The notes under the pieces: generated by a model
Told to the model about the DNA's origin: nothing
Database searches by the model: none
Seen by the model: the letters and a program-made list of their open reading frames with translations, nothing else
Program-made: the position numbers and the translations under genes
Assembly: GCF_001456355.1 (NCBI RefSeq)
Contig: NZ_CP010271.1
Coordinates: 2,666,001-2,730,000, forward strand
Direction: 5' to 3'
Length of the DNA: 64,000 nucleotides
Source: Mycobacteroides saopaulense
GTDB lineage: Bacteria; Actinomycetota; Actinomycetes; Mycobacteriales; Mycobacteriaceae
Shown: piece by piece, positions 8,250-16,816 of the stretch
How the letters are laid out: every line of letters starts with the position of its first letter
Position numbering within the stretch: position 1 is the first letter of the stretch

Positions 8250-9266
8250 TTAACCGACTGGAGCTGCCGCCCGCTCCTCGATCTCTCGGCGCAGCTCCGT
8301 TCCCGACCACGTCTTCTGGCCGCGAGAGGTCAACTCGTGAACGAGGCTCACGAGTGCGGCGTTGACCGGTGCGCTCGTGCCGAGTTTCTTGGCGAGTTCG
8401 ACGACTTCACCGTTGATGTAGTCGATTTCGGTCGTCCTGCCGAGGGTGATGTCGTCGAGCATGGACGAACGGGCCTGAGGGTCGATCTCGACCATATGTC
8501 GCGCCAACCGGGCGAACAGCGCGTTCGGCATCCGCAGCACCCAGGGCATGAATGCCAAGGGTGCGGCCAGAGGGCTGACCACCGGTTGTTTGTTGCGGCG
8601 CAGAAGTGCCAGGGCCTCCCGCTGGGCGTCGGCCAGCACCAGGCGGTATTCCCGTTCTCCCAGCTCGGCTTTCAGGGGCAGACCCGAGAGGGCGTTGACC
8701 GCGTTGTTCAGGTTCACCACCAGCTTGCCCCACTGCACCGCGGACATGTCGTCGCGCACATCGGTGGGCAACCCGCACTGCGTAAGCGCCTGTGCCAGGG
8801 ATTCCGCCCCGGCAGAGACGGAGAGTTTTCCCTGTGTGCCCTGATGAAAGCGCGCCGGCCCAACCTGTGCGACATTGAAGCCGACCATTCCGGTGATCAC
8901 CTTGTGCTGCTTGACGTATCGCGAGATCTCGACCGGGTTACGTATCCCGTTCTGCAGGCTGACCACCACAGCTCCGGGGCGCAGTCGTTCGGCCAGCGAT
9001 TGGGCCATCCCCGCGGTCGCTGCGGACTTCACCGTCACAAGCACGACATCGACATCCCGCACCACGTCAACATCCTCGGAAAACACGCAATCCTGCCCGG
9101 GAATGGTGGCCGACCACCCCTGGTAGTCCGACAGAGCCAGACCGTGCTCCACGATCGACTGACCGAGGCTTGCCCGGCCGATGTACACGAGGTGATGCCC
9201 GGCGGTCTGCAGGCGGCCACCCACATAGCAGCCGATGCTTCCGGCTCCGGCGACGGCGATTCTCAT
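8250..9266 (-). CDS. Ketopantoate reductase family protein (PanE/ApbA-like)
   Basis: A 338-residue NADP-dependent 2-oxoacid reductase. The Rossmann glycine motif GAGSIGCYVGG is at residues 7-17, VVSLQNGIRNP at about 97-107, and the C-terminal domain begins with GKLVVNLNNAVNAL, with the catalytic Lys in the GK pair. PanE makes pantoate from ketopantoate, but the family also contains reductases of other 2-oxoacids. The operon context (RidA, M19 dipeptidase, class II aldolase) favours a catabolic 2-oxoacid substrate here rather than CoA synthesis (inference). Its start follows the RidA stop by 2 nt. Confidence 0.82.
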   Translation of the reverse strand: MRIAVAGAGSIGCYVGGRLQTAGHHLVYIGRASLGQSIVEHGLALSDYQGWSATIPGQDCVFSEDVDVVRDVDVVLVTVKSAATAGMAQSLAERLRPGAVVVSLQNGIRNPVEISRYVKQHKVITGMVGFNVAQVGPARFHQGTQGKLSVSAGAESLAQALTQCGLPTDVRDDMSAVQWGKLVVNLNNAVNALSGLPLKAELGEREYRLVLADAQREALALLRRNKQPVVSPLAAPLAFMPWVLRMPNALFARLARHMVEIDPQARSSMLDDITLGRTTEIDYINGEVVELAKKLGTSAPVNAALVSLVHELTSRGQKTWSGTELRREIEERAAAPVG

Positions 9267-9268
9267 GG

Positions 9269-9661
9269 CTACACCTCTGTCTCGGAAAGTTTTGCGAGCG
9301 CGTCGATCTCCACCAACAGCCCCGGCGGGAGACCGCCGAAAAGAGTGGTCCGGGCCGGATACGGCTTACAGAGGGTGTCTTCGAACGCCCTGTTGAGTTC
9401 GGCGAATCCTTCGGGGGCATGAAGATAGACCCGCAGCATCAGCACATCACCCAGGTCGGTACCCGCCGCGTGCAAGATCGCCTGGATGTTGCGCAATGCC
9501 TGGACGCTCTGCTCGTAGACCGTCTCACCCGCAAGGGAACCGGTTTGGGCGTTGATCCCCACTTGGCCGGACACCTGCAGGGTGTCGCCGATGCGCACCG
9601 CCTGCGAGTAGGGGCCAACCGGATGTGGCGCCAAATCGGTTTCGATCCAGGTCTTCACCAT
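9269..9661 (-). CDS. RidA/YjgF family enamine/imine deaminase
   Basis: A 130-residue RidA-family protein with family signatures GPYSQAVRIGDTLQVSGQVG (residues 17-36) and the C-terminal YPARTTLFGGLPPG, where the Arg contacts the substrate carboxylate. RidA members hydrolyse enamine or imine intermediates released by PLP enzymes or amine oxidation. Placed between a dipeptidase and a 2-oxoacid reductase, it may hydrolyse an imine to the 2-oxoacid the reductase uses (inference). Confidence 0.85.
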   Translation of the reverse strand: MVKTWIETDLAPHPVGPYSQAVRIGDTLQVSGQVGINAQTGSLAGETVYEQSVQALRNIQAILHAAGTDLGDVLMLRVYLHAPEGFAELNRAFEDTLCKPYPARTTLFGGLPPGLLVEIDALAKLSETEV

Positions 9662-9716
9662 CTGAACTCCTTTGTTACCACACGAATTGACCTTGTCCGG
9701 CCTTACGAAGCTGCCC

Positions 9717-10736
9717 TCATGAGCCGGACAGGGTTGCCTTCAGGACACGCAGCGCATTGTCGCCCAGAATCCCCGAGACCTCCGCGGCGTCGAAGCCCGC
9801 ACGCAGCAATGCCTCGATCAACGACGGGAATCCGGTGGGTCCGTCGAAACCCTGGGCGTATCCGGGAATGCCGTTCATGTCGGTGCCGATGCACAGGTGG
9901 CGTGGACCGACCAGTTCCGCCAGGTAGGAGGCGTGGCGGGCGAAGTCATCGACATCGCGCATGCCCAAACGGCGAAAACCCATTGGCCACAACCCGATCA
10001 GTCCGCCGGTGGCGGCTATCGCGCGCGCCTCCTCGTCGCCGATATAGCGCGGAAACTCCTGTACCGCCGATGCCCCGGTGTGCGAGCTGATCACCGGCAC
10101 CGATGTCTGCTCGCATGCCGTCAGGGTGGTCGCCGCGTCGGCATGCGCCAGGTCGATCAGCATGCCGAGCCGGTTGGCCTCTGCGACAACCTCTTTGCCG
10201 AGGGCGGTCAGGCCCGAGGAGTAGCGCCCGGCCCGAACCGCCCTACTGCCCCGGTTTCCCGACAACGAGGTACTGATGGTCCCGAGCCCGTTGTCCGCGT
10301 AGTGCACCAGGCCCAGCACCCGCACGCCCAGTCGGTGAAGCTCCACCAATCGGTCCGGTTGCGCACCCACGACATCGGCGCCCTCGACGCCGAGCATGAC
10401 CGCTGAGTCGCCCCCTGCCATCTGCTCGGCGGTGTCCACCACTGCCACACCCGCCGCACGGGCCTCGGCGCGTGCGAGGTCCAGCTGGGCCTTCACGCCA
10501 CTCCAGGGAGAGCGGAATCGCCACGCGGTGCCCAGTGCCGCGTCGCCGACGGCGGTGATGATCGCAAGGTTCACCTTGCCCCGCGCCAGTTTCGACAACG
10601 GCTCTGCCGGCATGTCTATTGCCTTGCCGCCCACCGCGCGTAGCCATCTCGGCATGATGCTGAGTCCGTGGGTGTGCATGTCCACGGTCAGTGCCGTGTC
10701 GTTGAGCCTCTGGGATTGCTCGGCCGTGGAGCTCAT
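9717..10736 (-). CDS. Membrane-dipeptidase family (peptidase M19) metallohydrolase
   Basis: A 339-residue TIM-barrel zinc dipeptidase of the renal dipeptidase family. Metal-ligand motifs are DMHTHG (about residues 19-24), the Glu in LGVEGAD (about 115), SHTGAS (His) and CIGTDMNG (Asp). The family cleaves dipeptides, including those with dehydro or D-residues at the C-terminal position; several members act in natural-product or xenobiotic catabolism. No signal peptide is visible, so it is probably cytoplasmic. It is the second gene of the minus-strand operon, 22 nt after the aldolase gene. Confidence 0.85.
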   Translation of the reverse strand: MSSTAEQSQRLNDTALTVDMHTHGLSIMPRWLRAVGGKAIDMPAEPLSKLARGKVNLAIITAVGDAALGTAWRFRSPWSGVKAQLDLARAEARAAGVAVVDTAEQMAGGDSAVMLGVEGADVVGAQPDRLVELHRLGVRVLGLVHYADNGLGTISTSLSGNRGSRAVRAGRYSSGLTALGKEVVAEANRLGMLIDLAHADAATTLTACEQTSVPVISSHTGASAVQEFPRYIGDEEARAIAATGGLIGLWPMGFRRLGMRDVDDFARHASYLAELVGPRHLCIGTDMNGIPGYAQGFDGPTGFPSLIEALLRAGFDAAEVSGILGDNALRVLKATLSGS

Positions 10737-10758
10737 CTCCGGGAATCCTCGATCCGGG

Positions 10759-11574
10759 TCAACGCAGGGCCTCGGGAGCGGTTCTGATCACGTCGTCCCA
10801 TAGCGGCTGGAACTGGAACCAGCCCGCGACCGGGGTGCCGATCTGGTTGTAGACCGAGACAGCCGTCTCGTGGTCGATCGTTCGGGGTTCTCCGGCGGCC
10901 ATGGCAAGCAATTGCGCCTGGCAAGAGCGCTCCATCGTGATGAACCACCAGGCGGCTTCGGCCACCGAATGGCCCACGGTGAGCAACCCGTGGTTCTGCA
11001 GGATCACCGCCTTGGCCGGCCCGAGCGCAGATCCGATGGCTCTGCCCTCTTCCAGATCGCTGACCACGCCGCGGTAGTCGGTGTACACCGCGTGGTCTTG
11101 GTAGAAGGCACAGGCATCCTGCGTGATGGGCAACAACGGCTGCCCCAGCGACGAGAACGCCTTGCCGTGTATCGAGTGCGCATGCGCCGCGGCGATCACG
11201 TCGGGCCGCGCCTTGTGGACCTCGGAGTGGATGCAGAACGCCGCCCTGTTCACCGGACGGGTCCCGGTGATCACATTGCCGTCGTGATCGACCTGGATGA
11301 GATCAGAGACCGTGATGTGTCGGAAGTTCATGCCGAAAGGATTGACCCAAAACGTGTCGGGGAACTCCGGATCGCGCACGGTGATGTGCCCGGCCACTCC
11401 TTCGGAGAAGCCGAACGCCCCGAAGATGCGGAACGCGGCCGCCAGTTCACGGAGCCGACGCTCGCGCTCCTCCCCGACTGTCGCCGGCGGCGCCGGACTC
11501 AAGAGATCGGCATCGGCGGAACCGACTATGTACGCCGACAACTCGTCACCCACCACAACATCCCCAGAGGTCAT
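10759..11574 (-). CDS. Class II aldolase/adducin family protein
   Basis: A 271-residue zinc-dependent class II aldolase-fold protein. The metal-binding HAH is in IAAAHAHSIHGKAF, QNHGLLTVG lies in the second half, and EGVAGHITVRDPEFPDTFWVNPFG near the start is typical of this branch. Members act as aldolases, epimerases or decarboxylases on hydroxylated acids. I place the start at the ATG at 11574, preceded by AAAGG; the longer frame to 11613 would run over a dyad that looks like a regulator site. It is the first gene of the operon ending at 5730 and faces the TetR gene at 11825. Confidence 0.83.
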   Translation of the reverse strand: MTSGDVVVGDELSAYIVGSADADLLSPAPPATVGEERERRLRELAAAFRIFGAFGFSEGVAGHITVRDPEFPDTFWVNPFGMNFRHITVSDLIQVDHDGNVITGTRPVNRAAFCIHSEVHKARPDVIAAAHAHSIHGKAFSSLGQPLLPITQDACAFYQDHAVYTDYRGVVSDLEEGRAIGSALGPAKAVILQNHGLLTVGHSVAEAAWWFITMERSCQAQLLAMAAGEPRTIDHETAVSVYNQIGTPVAGWFQFQPLWDDVIRTAPEALR

Positions 11575-11587
11575 GCGCCCACCTTTC

Positions 11588-11603
11588 AGTACGACTCTGT
11601 ATC
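11588..11603. promoter_or_regulatory. Operator-like dyad upstream of the aldolase operon
   Basis: This 16-nt site immediately upstream of the aldolase ribosome-binding site shares 11 of 16 positions with the perfect dyad at 11771-11786, including TCTGTATC. It is probably the second binding site for the divergent TetR regulator. Confidence 0.45.
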
Positions 11604-11769
11604 CAACGTCCACAAGCTACTCCCGTCCGGGAAAACCCGTCAAGAAAAACCGCCGCGATACGCCACGGTGAATATTCCTACATTTTCGGCCAATCAGGTG
11701 GCCGATAACCATGCGCCCTTATGGAGGCACCTGAGCGATTCAATGGGCCTCGGCCGCACGCAGGCATTA

Positions 11770-11787
11770 CGATACATATCTGTATCG
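11770..11787. promoter_or_regulatory. TetR-type operator palindrome
   Basis: A perfect 18-bp dyad, CGATACA-TATC-TGTATCG, lies 37 nt before the TetR start. Its position and symmetry fit an autoregulatory operator; a weaker copy lies before the divergent operon. Confidence 0.65.
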
Positions 11788-11824
11788 AAGTCGAGTATCA
11801 CTGAGCATCACCGGAAGGGCGCCC

Positions 11825-12454
11825 ATGTCGACTGGTTCCACTCGCCGGCGCGAACACACCCGTGCACGCCTGATGGAGGCCGCGCTGGATGTTTTCGCCG
11901 ACCGCGGATTCCATGGTGCGAGCATCGAAAACATCTGCGAGAAGGCAGGATTCACGCGAGGCGCGTTCTACTCGAACTTCGCGGGCAAGGATGAGCTCTT
12001 TTTCACCTTGTTCGACGCGAGCAGCGAGCAGCTGATCGCCCGGCTGCGGGCTGCGCTGGACGAATGCCGCACGAGCCCCGATCCCCTCAGCACCTTCATC
12101 CGCGCCATCGACGACAAAAGCCCCGCACAGCGCCGCTGGTATCTGATCAGCATGGAATTCACGCTGTATGCGATCCGGGAACCGAGCGCCGCCGTGGTGC
12201 TGGCCGAGCACGATGCACGGCTACGGCGCGAGGCCGCCGGGGTGATCAACGAACTGATGTCGATCGCTCACCGGGAACTGATCATCGACACCGAGCTGAT
12301 CGCCCGACTCGCGACCGCGTTGCGCGAAGGGGTGGCCGCGCAGTTCTACGTCGAACCCGACCTGGCCGAGACCCAGATGTTGGAACGGCTCGCCTTCCCT
12401 GCCATGCTGCGCGCGTTCTCCCAGCCTGCAGGGGCGGCCGGGAGCCACGACTAG
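11825..12454 (+). CDS. TetR/AcrR family transcriptional regulator
   Basis: A 209-residue TetR-family repressor. The N-terminal HTH (ARLMEAALDVFADRGFHGASIENICEKAGFTRGAFYSNFAGKDELF, about residues 14-58, in pieces) is canonical, followed by a divergent ligand-binding domain. It is transcribed away from the six-gene aldolase-to-acyl-reductase operon, and the 250-nt intergenic region holds two related dyads. The natural reading is that it represses that operon and itself until a pathway metabolite binds. The effector is unknown. Confidence 0.88.
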   Translation: MSTGSTRRREHTRARLMEAALDVFADRGFHGASIENICEKAGFTRGAFYSNFAGKDELFFTLFDASSEQLIARLRAALDECRTSPDPLSTFIRAIDDKSPAQRRWYLISMEFTLYAIREPSAAVVLAEHDARLRREAAGVINELMSIAHRELIIDTELIARLATALREGVAAQFYVEPDLAETQMLERLAFPAMLRAFSQPAGAAGSHD

Positions 12455-12670
12455 CTGCTATCGGATGTATTCGCGCCGCCTCGACAGGTCTTGATCCCCG
12501 CATGGGAGTAGAACGCTTCCCGACAACCTCTCCCCGGAGAGTGGTTGAGTTTTCACCGCTCTGATGACTCGTGGCCCCAATGGCTCATGCCGGTCATCAG
12601 GCGGAATCGCGCAGCATGTTCGTAACATCGTTGTTCCAGTAAGCAACTTTCCGATCGATACGGTCGCACG

Positions 12671-14155
12671 ATGATGTCCCCGGCAACATATGACACATCA
12701 GCTCCTGCCCCTGAGGAACACGGATACCACAAGGGGTTGAAGAACCGCCAAGTCCAAATGATCGGTATCGGGGGTGCCATCGGCACGGGGCTGTTCATGG
12801 GAGCCGGCGGCCGGTTGCACAGTGCGGGACCGGGCTTGTTCTTGGTTTATGCGGTCTGCGGCGTGTTCGTGTTCTTCATCCTGCGTGCGTTGGGCGAGCT
12901 GATCTTGCACCGGCCGTCCTCGGGGTCCTTCGTGTCGTACGCCCGCGAATTCCTCGGCGAGAAGGCAGCGTACGTCGCGGGCTGGATGTACTTCTTCAAC
13001 TGGGCCGCCACCGCCATCGTCGACGTCACCGCCATCGCGCTGTACATGCACTACTGGAGCGCCTTCAAGGCCATCCCCCAGTGGTCCATCGCACTCATCG
13101 CCTTGGTCATCGTGCTGACCATGAACACCATCAGCGTCAAACTGTTCGGTGAGATGGAATTCTGGGCCGCCCTGATCAAAGTGGTTGCCATCATGGGATT
13201 CCTGGTCATCGGAACCGTCTTCTTGGCGGGCCGCTTCACCATCGAGGGCGCCAGCACAGGGCCATCGGTGATCGCGAACAACGGCGGCCTGCTGCCCACC
13301 GGCCTGATGGCCCTGGTCATTGTCACCTCGGGAGTCGTCTTCGCGTACTCCGCTGTCGAACTGGTCGGCATCGCCGCCGGCGAGACCGAGAACCCGGAAA
13401 AGGTGATGCCCCGGGCCATCAACTCAGTGGTGTTCCGAGTCGCGGTCTTCTACGTGGGTTCGCTCATCTTGCTGGCACTGCTGCTGCCCTATGGGACCTA
13501 CAAAGCCGGCGAAAGCCCCTTCGTCACCTTCTTCTCCCGGATAGGCGTGCCGTACGCCGGCGATGCCATGAACTTTGTGGTGCTCACAGCCGCACTGTCC
13601 AGCCTGAACGCGGGCCTGTACAGCACGGGGCGGATTCTGCGATCGCTGGCGATGAATGGCAGTGCACCAAAAGTGTTGTCACGTATGACCTCTGGCGGAG
13701 TGCCCTTCATGGGCATCGCGGTCACCGGCGCCCTCACACTTGTCGGGATATTCATGAACCTGGTCATTCCCGCCGAAGCCTTCGAAACCGCTCTGGATCT
13801 GGCGGCGCTCGGAATCATCTCGTCGTGGGCCACCATCGTGATCTGCCAGATCCAGCTCTACCGCTGGTCGCAGCGAGGCATCCTGCAACGGGGCAGTTTC
13901 CGGATGCCCGGAGCCCCGTACACCGGGTACCTGACGCTGGCATTCCTAGCGGCCGTAGTGGTGCTCATGTGTTACGAGAACGCGTGGAACCTGATCGCGA
14001 TCGTGGTACTCATCCCCGTGCTGACCGCGGGCTGGTACCTATGCCGCGGCCGAGTACTGCAGCTCGCGCAGGAGCGTATCGGATACACCGGCGCCTACCC
14101 GGTGATAGCGCACACCCCCATGCTCGACGACCCGCCAGGCGGCCGGGACGGGTAG
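12671..14155 (+). CDS. APC-family amino acid permease, AnsP-like (asparagine-type)
   Basis: A 494-residue, about 12-TM amino acid/polyamine/organocation permease. The first TM carries [19 protein letters not shown], the consensus substrate/Na-site helix of amino acid transporters, and [20 protein letters not shown] follows TM2. The sequence style matches mycobacterial AnsP proteins that import asparagine; substrate assignment is by resemblance only. Two ATGs (12671 and 12674) are usable. The 216 nt upstream hold a short dyad at 12528-12541 (CTCTCC/GGAGAG) but no recognised operator. Confidence 0.83.
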   Translation: MMSPATYDTSAPAPEEHGYHKGLKNRQVQMIGIGGAIGTGLFMGAGGRLHSAGPGLFLVYAVCGVFVFFILRALGELILHRPSSGSFVSYAREFLGEKAAYVAGWMYFFNWAATAIVDVTAIALYMHYWSAFKAIPQWSIALIALVIVLTMNTISVKLFGEMEFWAALIKVVAIMGFLVIGTVFLAGRFTIEGASTGPSVIANNGGLLPTGLMALVIVTSGVVFAYSAVELVGIAAGETENPEKVMPRAINSVVFRVAVFYVGSLILLALLLPYGTYKAGESPFVTFFSRIGVPYAGDAMNFVVLTAALSSLNAGLYSTGRILRSLAMNGSAPKVLSRMTSGGVPFMGIAVTGALTLVGIFMNLVIPAEAFETALDLAALGIISSWATIVICQIQLYRWSQRGILQRGSFRMPGAPYTGYLTLAFLAAVVVLMCYENAWNLIAIVVLIPVLTAGWYLCRGRVLQLAQERIGYTGAYPVIAHTPMLDDPPGGRDG

Positions 14156-14367
14156 GGATCGCCGTTCTAGCTTCTCCTGGGTATTTGGTTGAAGGGGCGC
14201 GGTTCCCGCGAGCCCAGGGCGTAGTTCTCAGCCTCGTCGCGCCATGTGATCCATCAACAGCTCCACCCGAACAGACACGGTGTAGGCCAATGGCCGCCCA
14301 CGTTCATAACCGACTCTAATCAGCGCGTGCGGGAAGCGTGGAAAGCATTCCCGCCTGCACGTCCTTG

Positions 14368-14413
14368 GTGGTCCCGGCTGGGTTCGAACCGGCGACCCCT
14401 CGCGTGTGAGGCG
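14368..14413 (-). repeat. Left attachment-site repeat (tRNA-Val 3' fragment)
   Basis: A copy of the tRNA-Val(CAC) sequence from the anticodon arm to the 3' end. It differs from the intact gene by one base (14391, G instead of A), which would break a T-stem pair. The 5' half of a tRNA is absent, so it is not a functional tRNA. Confidence 0.85.
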
Positions 14414-14736
14414 GCTTGCATGCACTCTACGCATTTCGATTCTGTATAGGGAAGTCCATCCAGCAGCATTCTTAGTCCAGGTCAAGCAGGTTCGTCTGTC
14501 CGCTGTGGGTCATCGGTGGGTCAACGAGGGATTTTACGGGTCCCGCCCCCTGTCGACCGTCTTCGGAACCGACGTCAACGCCGCGATAACGGCGTTCCCA
14601 CCTGGGGGCAACGCCAAGCTCCCACTAACACGTCCGCAGCACCCTTCATGGCAACCGTTGGAGCTTATCCAGAAGACCACAACAGCCGGAACCAACATCA
14701 CTACCGGCGGCGTCGCAGCAGATAAGAACAAGCTCA
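14414..14736. other. Island left end, no gene recognised
   Basis: Open frames exist here but show no recognisable domain, ribosome-binding site or family resemblance. This is where an integrase would be expected next to the attachment site; I see none in any frame. Confidence 0.5.
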
Positions 14737-15117
14737 GTGCCGGTCTCCTGTCGAGCGAAGCTCTACGTCGAGAAGGGCGAGACCGTCGTCGCCTGCCCGC
14801 GGTATCGAACGACTTACGGCGTCGATGAACTCCGCGACGACATGCGGACCCGCGCGTGGGATCAGCCCATGGCCGGAGCTGACGTACTGCGCACGATGAA
14901 GCTCGCCGGCAAGGCGCCACCGCCCTCGACGTTCTACAAGGTGCTCCGTCGCGTCGTGCCGCGCCTATATCTGCACGCGGACGGCCAGCGCAACCAGCAC
15001 CGGACGCCCGGCTGCAAGGAGCTGTACGCCTACGACGACGTTCTTGCCAAGCTAGTGGAGACACCAACCTGTCGATGGCGGGTGCACCGCAGACATTCGG
15101 ATACGACTCGTGCGTGA
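14737..15117 (+). pseudogene. Remnant of an actinophage-type DNA-binding protein (tentative)
   Basis: A 126-residue open frame. Its middle (AKLYVEKGETVVACPRYRTTYGVDELRDDM) looks like the C-terminal zinc-ribbon/helical part of small actinophage or plasmid proteins, which usually carry CPxC where this has CPRY. A helix-rich stretch follows (GADVLRTMKLAGKAPPPSTFYKVLRR), then an Arg/His tail that looks like frame run-off. There is no good start or ribosome-binding site, so I read it as a decayed fragment. Confidence in the family is low. Confidence 0.35.
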
Positions 15118-15160
15118 ACGAATCTGTGGGCGTTTTGGTGACCACGAACAAAGACTGTGG

Positions 15161-16807
15161 CTATTCGCAGAAGAGGTACCCAAGGGTTTCTCCTGTCGCG
15201 TCTCCAGCACGCTCGACTAGCTCCTTCTCGGCTTCCTTCACGGCAATCCGAGCGGCCTTTAATGTCATGCCCAGTGCCTTCCCAGAAGGGACGTAGTCCA
15301 CGAATGTGCATACGCCCACTCCCGCCGACTTCCAGAAATTATTCCAAACTTCACAATCTATGCCGTCTCTCGTGACCCCAAAGACGCATTTCGGCACCTC
15401 GACAGGCGGGTTAGGTAACGCAGTCGGAGATGGTAATTGTTCACAGCCATCGACTTGTCTGCACTCAGCCGGAGTCAATTGCCGCGGTATACCAGAATTC
15501 GCGTTATCCTTGACGAATTGTTCGATCTGTCGTCTGACTGAATCAGTTGCTCTCAGTTCCTGCTGGCACTCAAAGTCAGTTACGGTGAGTAGGTCCTTTT
15601 TATATTCGCTAAATAGTTGGTCGCCCTTGGAGAAATTTTCACGACCAGACAACAGAGTGAGATTGTCTGGAAGATTCGCAACCAGCACTTGCTGATCACG
15701 TGTCAGCTTCCAAAAATCGTCTATGTCTAAAAGTCTTCTGATCGGTATTATGTGCTCAACCGACCATCTATCCTCCCTGGGAAGCGCTTGGTTGTACGCA
15801 TGATTGTTCCAGTCCTGGGCCATCTCGTTCACCCGTTTCCAGCTGTCTAGCTGCTTGCCCTTCTGCCTGATATTGTCAGAAACGCCAGGGAACTTGCGAT
15901 TAGATTTTACTGGAATGTACTGGTTGCTAGGGCATTTTTTATCGCAATCAGGGTTGCCCTGGGTGCAGCCGGCCTCGCGAATCTGAGTTTGACCGTCAGT
16001 ACTTGTGTCATCTCCACTGGAAGGGGTAACTGAGCACTTCTTAGGGTCCAGCCGATTGGCGGCCAATGCCACTTTGACAGCATCGGCTATCTTGGCATCA
16101 AGATCGCTATCTCCAGTACTCATACCAAGGTATGTGGGAGCAATATTCAGCTGGCTGGCGACGCCCAGTAGTGTGTTCATACAACGCTGGTCATCGTCGT
16201 TCGAATCGTCTATATCCGTGTTGTCGGATGAGTCTTTATCGGCACGCTGATTTTGCTGCCCGGGCTGCTGTTGCTGTTCCTGCCCGCGCTGGTTGAGCTG
16301 ATCACTGAGCCGTTGCCAGTCGTTGTTGACTTGTTGGTTGTTAGGGGCGTTGTTGTAGTTGATGGGTTGTTGTTCGCCGTTGGCGGCGCGGTTGTAGCTG
16401 CCATCCCGGTTTTGGGCGGACACTTGGCCGGGTTGCGCTGCTTGGCTTGGTTGGGGTGCGGCGCTGTTGTAGATGGAGATGCCGTTGTTCTGGTCCAGGG
16501 GAGGCTGTCCACGGCCAGGTTCGTAGGGAGGCATGGCCGGCATGGAGGGTGGGACGAATTCGGTTCCGCCTCCCGGGGGACCGGATGGGGTTCCGCCTCC
16601 GGGGTTTCCGCCGCAGTCTGGTGGGCAGTCCGCCCGTGCGATTGCCAACACAGGGCTGGTGCCTGAGGCGGGCTGGGGGCTCATGACCGGGACACCGATG
16701 GCGGCCGCTAGAACCGCGAGAGCGGCGGCGGTACTAGACGCTCGGCGAAGCATCTTGCGTGTGGACTCCTTTGGAAACCAGTGGGGTTGGTCTGATTTGG
16801 TCTTCAT
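15161..16807 (-). CDS. Exported protein with C-terminal HNH-nuclease-like domain
   Basis: A 548-residue exported protein. An N-terminal basic region and hydrophobic helix (about residues 20-50, ending near ASGTS) form a signal peptide. A Pro/Gly/Gln/Asn-rich low-complexity linker follows (about 60-210). The C-terminal half holds Cys pairs and an HNH-like core: WSVEHIIPIRRLL (EH), LPDNLTLLSGREN and FSKGD, in the order expected for the His-Asn-His metal finger. This is the layout of a secreted nuclease effector, but activity is inference. It is the third gene of an operon with an MspA-like porin and an exported protein; the start at 16807 follows AGGGG at 7 nt. The nuclease half is clearly more AT-rich than its neighbours, indicating separate origin. 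No immunity gene is identified next to it. Confidence 0.72.
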   Translation of the reverse strand: MKTKSDQPHWFPKESTRKMLRRASSTAAALAVLAAAIGVPVMSPQPASGTSPVLAIARADCPPDCGGNPGGGTPSGPPGGGTEFVPPSMPAMPPYEPGRGQPPLDQNNGISIYNSAAPQPSQAAQPGQVSAQNRDGSYNRAANGEQQPINYNNAPNNQQVNNDWQRLSDQLNQRGQEQQQQPGQQNQRADKDSSDNTDIDDSNDDDQRCMNTLLGVASQLNIAPTYLGMSTGDSDLDAKIADAVKVALAANRLDPKKCSVTPSSGDDTSTDGQTQIREAGCTQGNPDCDKKCPSNQYIPVKSNRKFPGVSDNIRQKGKQLDSWKRVNEMAQDWNNHAYNQALPREDRWSVEHIIPIRRLLDIDDFWKLTRDQQVLVANLPDNLTLLSGRENFSKGDQLFSEYKKDLLTVTDFECQQELRATDSVRRQIEQFVKDNANSGIPRQLTPAECRQVDGCEQLPSPTALPNPPVEVPKCVFGVTRDGIDCEVWNNFWKSAGVGVCTFVDYVPSGKALGMTLKAARIAVKEAEKELVERAGDATGETLGYLFCE

Positions 16808-16816
16808 CGTGTGCCC

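Noticed and set aside
12528..12541. Intrinsic terminator before the AnsP-like permease
   Set aside because: Six-base stem with a two-base loop and no T-run; too weak to call.
14368..14413. Second tRNA-Val
   Set aside because: Only the 3' part is present and a T-stem pair is broken; it is an attachment-site copy.
14534..15151. Minus-strand 205-codon open frame at the island left end
   Set aside because: Arg/Ser-rich run without domain or start signal; overlaps the phage-type remnant on the other strand.
14414..15160. Tyrosine or serine integrase next to the attachment site
   Set aside because: No catalytic motifs (HxxR...Y or the serine-recombinase N-terminal motif) found in any frame.
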